A DNA stretch of 64,000 nucleotides from Bacillota bacterium (GTDB lineage: Bacteria > Bacillota_I > Bacilli_A > RF39 > UBA660). Below, piece after piece: positions 16,038 through 23,383 of the stretch. The stretch spans positions 558,001-622,000 of the forward strand of contig JAEWOE010000006.1 of the NCBI GenBank assembly GCA_023460995.1. Reading direction: 5' to 3'. Made by a program: the position numbers and the translations under genes. A model generated the notes under the pieces. The model had not been told where the DNA came from, made no database searches, and was given only the letters and a program-made list of their open reading frames with translations. Each line of letters begins with the position of its first letter. Position 1 is the stretch's first letter.

Positions 16038-17495
16038 ATGGGTAATAGAATAAAAGTTGGCATATATACGAGAGTTTCAACTGAGAGTCAATATGAGGAT
16101 GGTAGGTCTTTAGATTGGCAGAAATTTGAACTTATAAAGTATGCTGAAAAGAATAACTTAGTTATTACAGATATATACATTGAAAAAGGAATAAGTGGCG
16201 AGGAGTTAAATACTAGGCCAGAAATAAATAGACTTTTAAATGATATAAAATCTAAACGTATAGATAATCTTTTAATATTCAAAATTGATAGGTTGGGTAG
16301 GAAAACAGAGGTTTGTTCTGCAATAGCTAAAATTATAAAAAAATCTAATTGTCTAATTACCACCTTAACTAATGGAACACTTGATTTAAGAAACGGTTTT
16401 AATAAATTCGAATATAATATGTTTTCGGCTCTTTCAGAACTTGAAGTAGACAATTTATCAGAAAGAGTAACAAATGGGAAGAAGCAGAGAGTTAGGGATG
16501 GATTATATGTAAATTCTAATTCTGTATTTGGATACAATAAGTACCATGATAAAAACACTGGTGAGTTACTATTAGAGATAAATGAATTTGAAAGCATTAT
16601 TGTTAAGGATATATATAAACTATATCTAGATGGCAAATCAATGAATAAAATAGCCGAAATTTTACAGAAAAAAAATATTTCCTGTAAACGAGGTGGAAAA
16701 TGGCATCAATCAACAATCTTGCAAATCCTAAAAAATAAATTATATATAGGCAAAGTAATTTATAATGGTAATTTGAAAGAAGAATATATTGAAGTTCAAG
16801 GTAAGCATGAATCTATAATAGATGAGAATACATTCAATTCTGTACAACAATTAATTAAAGTAAAAGAGAAATTTAAAGCAAAGCGATTTCCTAATGAATA
16901 CTCTTATTTTAGTTCTGTTATAATTTGCCCATTATGTGGCAATGAACTTCGGGCAAAACAAACAAAGGCTAGAGATAAAAAAAGTATAAGATACTACTGT
17001 AAAAATAAATGTTGTAACTTAAAAGGTTTATCACATAATAAGATATTAAGTCTATTTGAATTTAATCTAAAAGAAATTAAATTAATATATGACAAAAAAA
17101 CTATTGAGTCATTATTAGAGAATTCTGATTATACTAAAATTAAAAATTCTCTAGACGTATTCTTGAGAAAAAGAAATGAAATGGATGAACATTTTGTTAA
17201 TGGAACTATTTCAATTGATGTATTTAACAGAAGTATAGATAATTTGGAAAACAAAATTAATACATTGAATAGCATTAAATTACAACTAGAACAGAGCATG
17301 ATTAATTTGGATAAAAATTTAGAACCATTAATTAGAAATTCAATTAACAATATAAGCAAAAGTTTCTCAATGTTAAGTGATATTGAAAAACAAAATTTTG
17401 TAAATTTATTTGTTAATAAAGTTGAAATAGGGTTCAACGATAAAAATCTATATATTAAAAGTTTATTATGGAATAATAAAAGTCAATGTGTTTAA
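16038..17495 (+). CDS. Large serine recombinase (first copy)
   Basis: A 485-residue large serine recombinase. The catalytic domain (residues 1-150) has the nucleophile S14 in IYTRVSTESQ, and FKIDRLGRK and ALSELEVDNLSERV typical of the resolvase fold. The recombinase domain follows (VFGYNKY, GGKWHQSTILQILKNKLYIGK). A zinc ribbon is seen at CPLCGNEL ... CKNKC (about residues 296-329), and then a coiled coil. RBS GGAGGTGG. Together with the Rep-like gene it may form its own module within the element. It shares only family-level similarity with the second recombinase. Confidence 0.93.
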   Translation: MGNRIKVGIYTRVSTESQYEDGRSLDWQKFELIKYAEKNNLVITDIYIEKGISGEELNTRPEINRLLNDIKSKRIDNLLIFKIDRLGRKTEVCSAIAKIIKKSNCLITTLTNGTLDLRNGFNKFEYNMFSALSELEVDNLSERVTNGKKQRVRDGLYVNSNSVFGYNKYHDKNTGELLLEINEFESIIVKDIYKLYLDGKSMNKIAEILQKKNISCKRGGKWHQSTILQILKNKLYIGKVIYNGNLKEEYIEVQGKHESIIDENTFNSVQQLIKVKEKFKAKRFPNEYSYFSSVIICPLCGNELRAKQTKARDKKSIRYYCKNKCCNLKGLSHNKILSLFEFNLKEIKLIYDKKTIESLLENSDYTKIKNSLDVFLRKRNEMDEHFVNGTISIDVFNRSIDNLENKINTLNSIKLQLEQSMINLDKNLEPLIRNSINNISKSFSMLSDIEKQNFVNLFVNKVEIGFNDKNLYIKSLLWNNKSQCV

Positions 17496-17512
17496 TTACA
17501 TTGACTTTTATT
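17475..17512. terminator. Bidirectional terminator at the recombinase stop
   Basis: AATAAAAGTCAATGT and ACATTGACTTTTATT form a perfect 15-bp stem that covers the stop codons of the recombinase and of the convergent small ORF. Confidence 0.88.
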
Positions 17513-17590
17513 TACTATCTTTGGAATTGAATATTTAAGAAAAAATTTCATAATTAATTCTTGAGTTTTATTATTGATATTATTTTTCAT
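17492..17590 (-). CDS. Small ORF (32 residues) convergent with the first serine recombinase
   Basis: ATG at 17590 on the minus strand has a very strong RBS (AAAGGGGTAG, 6 bases before the ATG). The peptide starts MKNNINNKTQELIMKFF and ends IPKIVNKSQCN. It shares a terminator with the recombinase. It is similar in pattern to the 26-residue ORF upstream of the recombinase. It is too short to assign to a family; a directionality factor or toxin-like peptide are both conceivable. Confidence 0.5.
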   Translation of the reverse strand: MKNNINNKTQELIMKFFLKYSIPKIVNKSQCN

Positions 17591-17647
17591 AATCTACCCC
17601 TTTGCTAATTAATTCTATGCAAAAAAGTATATAAAATTAAAAATTTT

Positions 17648-17656
17648 TGATATAAT
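17648..17656 (+). promoter_or_regulatory. Extended -10 promoter of the DUF4236 gene
   Basis: TGATATAAT with no clear -35. Transcription would start near 17663, leaving a leader of about 85 bases that contains the hairpin at 17699-17734. Confidence 0.6.
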
Positions 17657-17698
17657 GGTTATAGTTAATTTGTTGTAAGAATAAACATATTAAGAATT

Positions 17699-17734
17699 AA
17701 GCAGTATTAAACTTATAGTTTTTTGCTGTTTTTT
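17699..17734 (+). terminator. Leader terminator/attenuator upstream of the DUF4236 gene
   Basis: AAGCAGTA...AAACT pairs with AGTTT...TGCTGTT (about 13 pairs, two mismatches, loop TAT), followed by TTTTTT. It ends 4 bases before the AGGAGG RBS. Confidence 0.65.
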
Positions 17735-17748
17735 ATTAGGAGGTAGCC

Positions 17749-19050
17749 ATGGGATGGAGATATAATAAGAGTATTAATTTGGGTGGTGGATTTAGAATTA
17801 ATCTAAGCAAATCTGGAGTAGGATATAGCTGGGGATTCCCTGGATATCGTATTACTAAAACGGCAACTGGAAATAGGCGAAAAACATATTCTATTCCAGG
17901 AAGTGGAATTTCATATACTGAAACATTCAAAAATAGAAGCAATAATAATTTAAATGAAGTTAATTATGATAATAATACAAAATTGATTACTGGTGAAACA
18001 ACATATTTTCAAAATGAAAATATAAAGCAATTCAATAAAGAAGATGATGTTTTGAATCAGATTAGTATTTTAAGAAGAATAAATTTTCTTTCAAATATTC
18101 TGCTATTTACTATATTGCTAGCTTATATTCCAATATTTATTTTTACTTTTATAGGTGGCATTGTATTAAAAGTATTAATAAAGACAAAATGGAGTATTGA
18201 TTTGACGTATGAGTTTGATGAATTTAGTTTAAATAAATATGATGGATTAAATAGATTTCTAAATGAAATATCAAAAAACAATAGGATATGGCAAATAAAT
18301 TCTAGTGTTAAAGTATATAATACAAAATATAATTCTGGGGCGGGGAATAATATTACTAGAAATCTTGCTACTATTAATAATAAAATGCCTTGGTATATAA
18401 AAAAGAATATAGAAGTTTTTAGTTTAAATTTAAATAACGAAAAAATATTTTTTACTCCAGACAGAATGATAATTTTTAGAGGGCTAACTGAAGTCGGCGG
18501 TCGTAGTTATAGAGATATGGTTGCTGGATTTTCATATACAAACTTTGTAGAAACTGAGGGTGTTCCTAGAGATGCTAATATTATTAGATATACTTGGAGA
18601 TATGTTAACAAAAGTGGAGGTCCTGATAAACGATTTTCTAACAATCGTCAAATTCCTGTTTGTAATTATGGGGAGATAACATTGCAAACCAAAGATGGCA
18701 TAAACATAGTTCTGAATTGTTCTAATAGTCAGTTAATGATAAGTATTCAGGAATCTTTTAAAGAATTTCAAAAATTTCATAATGCGGAGATAATATCAGA
18801 AAAGCAGGATGCTAAAGAATATATTAATAGCCACATTGCTGAGGAGAATTTTAATGACCCATTATATGATAAAGTTTTAGAATTTGTTTTGTCCCAAGGT
18901 GAGGCAAGTGCTTCATTACTGCAAAGACAATTTAGGATTAGCTATAATAGAGCAGTTAATTTAATTAACAGGTTGGAAGAAAGAGGAATTATAGGTTGTG
19001 ACAACGGTGCAAATCCTAGGGAAGTGTTAGTAGAAAAGCAACCTGCTTAA
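17749..19050 (+). CDS. DUF4236 - transmembrane - FtsK gamma winged-helix fusion protein
   Basis: A 433-residue protein with an unusual order of domains. Residues 1-54 are a DUF4236 domain (MGWRYNKSINLGGGFRINLS, then GVGYSWGFPGYR and the terminal PGSGISY). One or two membrane segments lie at about 116-145 (ILLFTILLAYIPIFIFTF). A middle domain of about 220 residues is unassigned. Residues 368-425 match the FtsK gamma DNA-binding winged helix (YDKVLEFVLSQGEASASLLQ, then NRAVNLINRLEERGIIG). It converges with the helicase gene. A membrane-tethered DNA sensor is one reading; no function is known to me. Confidence 0.78.
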   Translation: MGWRYNKSINLGGGFRINLSKSGVGYSWGFPGYRITKTATGNRRKTYSIPGSGISYTETFKNRSNNNLNEVNYDNNTKLITGETTYFQNENIKQFNKEDDVLNQISILRRINFLSNILLFTILLAYIPIFIFTFIGGIVLKVLIKTKWSIDLTYEFDEFSLNKYDGLNRFLNEISKNNRIWQINSSVKVYNTKYNSGAGNNITRNLATINNKMPWYIKKNIEVFSLNLNNEKIFFTPDRMIIFRGLTEVGGRSYRDMVAGFSYTNFVETEGVPRDANIIRYTWRYVNKSGGPDKRFSNNRQIPVCNYGEITLQTKDGINIVLNCSNSQLMISIQESFKEFQKFHNAEIISEKQDAKEYINSHIAEENFNDPLYDKVLEFVLSQGEASASLLQRQFRISYNRAVNLINRLEERGIIGCDNGANPREVLVEKQPA

Positions 19051-19057
19051 TATGTAA

Positions 19058-19095
19058 AAAAAACAGTGTGGTTTCATTGACCAGCACTGTTTTTT
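19058..19095. terminator. Bidirectional terminator between the DUF4236 gene and the helicase
   Basis: AAAAAACAGTG and CACTGTTTTTT form a perfect 11-bp outer stem. It covers the helicase stop codon. Confidence 0.85.
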
Positions 19096-21842
19096 ATAAT
19101 ATCTTCAAGTTTACTTATAATTTTTTGTTTCTCATTACATTCATTTGTTTTAAATCTTAAAAAGGGAATATTGCATTTACTTAATATGCTATCTTTTTTA
19201 TTATCACGTATTATTTGCTCTTGTTTACTGTGAAATGAATATCCGTCGACCTCGATTGCTAACATTGGCTTTTTATCAAATTTATTATAGATTACAAAGT
19301 CCAGATGTGAATTTGTTTTGATGAATGAGTTTTCTTCTGTGGTTAGAATAGTCCTGTCATTTACGATTAGCCTTAATGGATATGCTCTTCTAACATCATA
19401 AGTAAAGTACTGTTTCATTGATAATACTTCACGAATTTGATGAAACATTAATCCTTCGGATGAATATTTGGCGATTGGAAGATGAGTTTTGAAAAAATTC
19501 TTTCTTTGTTCCTCATTGACTTTATATAACAAATCAAATATTGAACTAATTTTGCTATCTATAATTTCAAAATTGTTATAAGAAATATAACTTATTAAAT
19601 TAGATATATTTGAGTTGTTTGAAGACTTATATTCATAAGGGGTAATTAAATATAGATTGTTTATTGCTCTTGAAACAGCGACATTAATCGAGTTAGGATT
19701 GTCGAGAAATTTTGTAATATCATTTGCTACTGTACTAAATATAATAATTTTCTTTTCTCTTCCTTGAAATCCATGAACTGTATCAATAGTTACATTGCTC
19801 CAACCTAACTTATTTTTTAAATATATCTTTTGGGCTTTATAAGGTGTAATAATTCCTATAGAATCACTTTCAATATCGATGCTTTCATTTGGAATAATTT
19901 CATTTTTTATAATTTCAGACTCTCTATCATTGAACCAACTATTATCACTAGTTCTTCTTGCGTGATTCCCTTTAACACATTTAAATTGTTTAATAGGTTC
20001 AATACCTTCATTTTGTGAAAGAATAATTAATTGGTTATCATAAAATTTCTTGTTACAAAATTCAATTATTTTTGGATGGCATCGGTAGTGTTCTCTCAAC
20101 ACTTTACAGGGTATACCATTATACAGATTCTTAGTTAAATTTAATAAATTATTTTTTGTATAATCATATCTATCATTAATGTTATACTTATTAAATATAT
20201 TTTCGAATATCTTTCTTTTGTTTCCATCAATAATATTTGGTAATTGCTTTGAATCTCCAACTACAATGACATTTTTGGCAATTGTCAAAGCGGGGAAAGA
20301 AGAAACTAAATCTGCTTGTGATGATTCATCAATAATCACATAATCAAATAGAAATGTATTTGATGTACAATTTAAAAGGGAATAGGTAGTGCTTAATATA
20401 ATTGGATAACATTTAGTCAAAATTTCTGTTTGTTTTAATTGTTTTCTATCGAAAAATTGTGTATCGTTAAATTTTTTGCATATATATGATTTGAATATTT
20501 GCATAGACATTTCAGTATATTCTTTAAATGTCTTCTCTAAATTTAGTGATAATATGATATTTCTTTTTGTTTTAAGATTATTCTCTAACTCCATAATACG
20601 ATTATTATAATAGCTATATTCAATGCTCTCTAAAACTTTTTCTATATCATTTTTATATAGTTTGAAATTTATGAAACGAAATTTTATTTGAGATAAAATT
20701 TGGACCTTTTTACTAAAGTATTCAGTTTTGTTTTCTTGTTTATTTAGATATGCTAAATAGCTATGAAGCTTGATTGAACTGAAATTATTAATATTATTTT
20801 TCTTAAATAGTATTTGTTTGTTATTCTTTACATGATTAATAAAATAATTCTTCTCTAACTTTAACCCATTCAATTCCTGCTCAATCTCTGCAATCTCGTT
20901 TCTTTGTTTCAAATATAATTTAATGTCATCATTCATTTTATTAATCTTGTTTATAATATTGATTTCTTCATCCACAGTTAAATTCCAATTAGTAGGATAT
21001 GAAAAATCAGAAGTTTGCTCTTTAAAAAAATTATTAATATTATCTTTATTCCCAAGTTTAGCGGCAAGATGGGAAAGACCCTCTTTTTCTAATTTTTCAT
21101 AAACGTTATTTGTTGCACTATTGTTATTGGAAAGAACTGCTATTGTTTTATTTTGAAGAATTGCATTAACAATTATATTTAAAATAGTTTGAGTTTTACC
21201 TGTTCCAGGTGGCCCCTCTATAACACTGATTCTATTATTAAATGCATTATATACAGCCTCTTGTTGGCTCAAGTTGAAACTAAATGGATATAAGAATTTA
21301 TTAAGTGATGAAAACTCATTGCAATCATTTCGTGCTGATAAGAAAAATCTTAATATTGATTTTTCACTTACAAATGAAATTTTATTGTAAACTTTTTCCA
21401 AGAAATCATCTTCTTTATAATTGTTAAATTCTAATTTTGTTATATCGCTCATTTTCAAATGACTAGCCATCTCTTTTAAATAAAGAAATATATTTCTATT
21501 CTGTTCCTCACTTAAAAGATTTTGTTCTATTGATATTTCGCTTTCGTTATATAATTTGGTTGTATTATTTTTAAAAAAAACCTTAATATGGTTTCTAAAC
21601 TGTAATATTTTATCAACATTTGAGAGTGCACAATGGTTTACCCTGACTAATACATTCCCATTTATTAGTCTTGGATTTTCAATTATTTGTAATCTATTAT
21701 AACGGTACTTATATAATTTTGTTTTATTACTATCGAAATAAAGATAGTAATAATTGTTAGAGACATTATATTTGTATACTTTAGTTGTAATATCTTTATT
21801 TTTCTTGGTTTTATCAATAATTAAAATTTTATCTTCATTCAT
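19074..21842 (-). CDS. Superfamily 1 (DNA2/NAM7-like) helicase fused to a PD-(D/E)XK-type nuclease
   Basis: About 922 residues. Helicase motifs: Walker A EGPPGTGKTQT near residue 207, a long helical insertion, Walker B DYVIIDESSQAD, motif III VVGDSKQLP, the REHYRCHP motif, and the C-terminal TVHGFQGREKKIIIFS and VAVSRAINNLYLIT motifs. The last 110 residues are a DUF2726/Vsr-like nuclease: D in HLDFVIYNKF, then LAIEVDGYSFH. Such helicase-nuclease proteins occur widely in defence islands. The start at 21842 is chosen over 21866, as GGGGGA lies just upstream of it. It is divergent from Thoeris. Confidence 0.87.
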   Translation of the reverse strand: MNEDKILIIDKTKKNKDITTKVYKYNVSNNYYYLYFDSNKTKLYKYRYNRLQIIENPRLINGNVLVRVNHCALSNVDKILQFRNHIKVFFKNNTTKLYNESEISIEQNLLSEEQNRNIFLYLKEMASHLKMSDITKLEFNNYKEDDFLEKVYNKISFVSEKSILRFFLSARNDCNEFSSLNKFLYPFSFNLSQQEAVYNAFNNRISVIEGPPGTGKTQTILNIIVNAILQNKTIAVLSNNNSATNNVYEKLEKEGLSHLAAKLGNKDNINNFFKEQTSDFSYPTNWNLTVDEEINIINKINKMNDDIKLYLKQRNEIAEIEQELNGLKLEKNYFINHVKNNKQILFKKNNINNFSSIKLHSYLAYLNKQENKTEYFSKKVQILSQIKFRFINFKLYKNDIEKVLESIEYSYYNNRIMELENNLKTKRNIILSLNLEKTFKEYTEMSMQIFKSYICKKFNDTQFFDRKQLKQTEILTKCYPIILSTTYSLLNCTSNTFLFDYVIIDESSQADLVSSFPALTIAKNVIVVGDSKQLPNIIDGNKRKIFENIFNKYNINDRYDYTKNNLLNLTKNLYNGIPCKVLREHYRCHPKIIEFCNKKFYDNQLIILSQNEGIEPIKQFKCVKGNHARRTSDNSWFNDRESEIIKNEIIPNESIDIESDSIGIITPYKAQKIYLKNKLGWSNVTIDTVHGFQGREKKIIIFSTVANDITKFLDNPNSINVAVSRAINNLYLITPYEYKSSNNSNISNLISYISYNNFEIIDSKISSIFDLLYKVNEEQRKNFFKTHLPIAKYSSEGLMFHQIREVLSMKQYFTYDVRRAYPLRLIVNDRTILTTEENSFIKTNSHLDFVIYNKFDKKPMLAIEVDGYSFHSKQEQIIRDNKKDSILSKCNIPFLRFKTNECNEKQKIISKLEDIIKNSAGQ

Positions 21843-21910
21843 AATTTTTCCCCCGACAATACACAAATTATATCATTTTTTTAAGAAATTAAAAACTTTG
21901 TCGCTTATTG

Positions 21911-21919
21911 TGGTATAAT
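21911..21919 (+). promoter_or_regulatory. Extended -10 promoter of the Thoeris operon
   Basis: TGGTATAAT at 21911-21919, with no good -35. Transcription would start near 21926, immediately before the leader hairpin. Confidence 0.65.
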
Positions 21920-21929
21920 GAAATTACGA

Positions 21930-21969
21930 AGAAGTTGAAGTCGTAATGATTTTGGCTTCTATTTTTTTT
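21930..21969 (+). terminator. Leader terminator/attenuator upstream of Thoeris
   Basis: AGAAGTTGAAGTC pairs with GATTTTGGCTTCT in all 13 positions (four G-U), loop GTAAT, followed by eight T residues. It sits between the promoter and the ThsA RBS (AGGTGA at 21976-21981). Confidence 0.85.
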
Positions 21970-21987
21970 GAAGGTAGGTGAGATAAT

Positions 21988-22806
21988 ATTAAATGGATTA
22001 AAAACAACGTTAAATCTTTTTGCAGAAATTTTTATATAATGTTCACAATTTATTCAACAATAGTAGGATTTATTTTTATATTTTTTGATATAACAACTAT
22101 GGATACTATTGTAAAATTAGCAATAGTGATTGCCATATTATTTATTATAGTTGCTACAACATTCATAATAAATTATTTAAGTGCAAAAAAAATAGAAATT
22201 AATCTATCTAACAATACAAAATTAAATGTTTATTATGGTGATTTGTTTAGTGAGAAAGGAAATATAGTTATTCCTGTAAGCGAATGTTTTGATATGGTTG
22301 TTGATGAGAAGTTTGTTTCATCCAAGACTACACATGGACATTTTGTAAATAATGTATTTGGTTCTAATATTGAAGAATTAAAGGAAAAAATAAATGATTG
22401 TTTAACCAATGTTTTACCTTATGATGAAAGTAATAAAAATAGAAAAAAGTATGATTTAGGGACGACAATTGTTATTGAAAAAAATGGTAATAGATATTTT
22501 TTAGTGGTTTTAACAAAATTTAACGATAAAGATAAGGCTTTTTGTACAATAGAAGATTATTATATTGTTATAAATAGACTATTAGATTATCTTCACAATT
22601 ATTCTCAAGGAGAAGCAATTTATTTGCCTTTAATAGGTGGTGGTTTATCAAATGTTAATATGTCAAAAAAAGATTTAATTAATAGCTTAATCATTGCAAT
22701 GAAATCTAATAATAATTTTAAGGCAATTGGAGATATAAATTTAGTTTTACATAATTCATTAAAGAATGATATTAATTTATCTGATATTAAATATAGCCAT
22801 AGATAA
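21988..22806 (+). CDS. thsA: Thoeris type II effector ThsA: two TM helices plus macro domain
   Basis: The N-terminal part has two membrane helices (FTIYSTIVGFIFIFF and TIVKLAIVIAILFIIVATTF). The remaining 190 residues are a macro-like domain (LNVYYGDLFSEKGNIVIPVS, then AIYLPLIGGGLSNVNMSKKD) of the kind used by type II Thoeris ThsA to sense histidine-linked ADP-ribose. The first ATG is at 22039 but has no RBS. The frame is open upstream, and AGGTGA lies 6 bases before ATT 21988, which would add 17 basic residues (IKWIKNNVKSFCRNFYI). I prefer this non-ATG start, with moderate confidence. thsB follows 14 bases downstream. Confidence 0.8.
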   Translation: MKWIKNNVKSFCRNFYIMFTIYSTIVGFIFIFFDITTMDTIVKLAIVIAILFIIVATTFIINYLSAKKIEINLSNNTKLNVYYGDLFSEKGNIVIPVSECFDMVVDEKFVSSKTTHGHFVNNVFGSNIEELKEKINDCLTNVLPYDESNKNRKKYDLGTTIVIEKNGNRYFLVVLTKFNDKDKAFCTIEDYYIVINRLLDYLHNYSQGEAIYLPLIGGGLSNVNMSKKDLINSLIIAMKSNNNFKAIGDINLVLHNSLKNDINLSDIKYSHR

Positions 22807-22820
22807 AGGAGATGATATAA

Positions 22821-23324
22821 ATGGCTTATAGAAATAAAACATACGTGTGCTTTGATGGGGATAATGATATGTGGTCATATGCTTATATGAAAGGTTGGAA
22901 ACAAAATGATAATTCAACTTTTGAATTTTATGATGCCCACGATATAAACACAGCTTTAGATAGCAGTTCGGAGGAAACAATTAAAAGAAGATTAAGAGAA
23001 AGATTAAATAATTCAAAAGTTTTAATTGTTTTGATTGGCGAGCATACAAGAAATTTATATAAATTTGTGAGATGGGAAATAGAATCAGCTATTTCGATGG
23101 GTCTCCCAATAATAGCTGTAAATCTAAATGGCGAGAAAAATATGGATAGTTTAAGGTGCCCTCCTATTTTAAGAGATACACTAGCTATTCATATACCATA
23201 TGGTGCTAAAATAATGCAATATGCTTTAGAAAAGTGGCCAGAAAGTCATTATGACTATAAAAGTCAAGGAAAGACAGGAGCTTATCACTATAAAGAATCT
23301 GTTTATAATAATTTAGGTTTATGA
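22821..23324 (+). CDS. thsB: Thoeris ThsB, TIR-like (DUF1863) signal-producing enzyme
   Basis: A 167-residue MTH538-type TIR protein. It shows the strand VLIVLIGEHTRNLYKFVRWE followed by IESAISMGLPIIAVNLN, where the WE-x-E segment carries the probable catalytic Glu for NAD+ cleavage, and a C-terminal YKESVYNNL. ThsB proteins detect phage and make a cyclic or histidine-linked ADP-ribose signal that activates ThsA. RBS AAGGAGATGA. It is the second gene of the operon and ends at a shared bidirectional terminator. Confidence 0.9.
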   Translation: MAYRNKTYVCFDGDNDMWSYAYMKGWKQNDNSTFEFYDAHDINTALDSSSEETIKRRLRERLNNSKVLIVLIGEHTRNLYKFVRWEIESAISMGLPIIAVNLNGEKNMDSLRCPPILRDTLAIHIPYGAKIMQYALEKWPESHYDYKSQGKTGAYHYKESVYNNLGL

Positions 23325-23342
23325 AAAGCAGCATAGAATTTT

Positions 23343-23383
23343 AAAATAAAAGAGATTAAATGAATTTAATCTCTTTTATTATT
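23343..23383. terminator. Bidirectional terminator between ThsB and the second recombinase
   Basis: AATAAAAGAGATTAAAT and ATTTAATCTCTTTTATT are perfect complements (17 bp, loop GA). The stem overlaps the recombinase stop codon. Confidence 0.88.

Noticed and set aside
16088..16636. 182-residue minus-strand ORF within the first serine recombinase
   Set aside because: It lies antisense in a well-supported gene with complete motifs, has no RBS, and its composition follows from the complementary strand.
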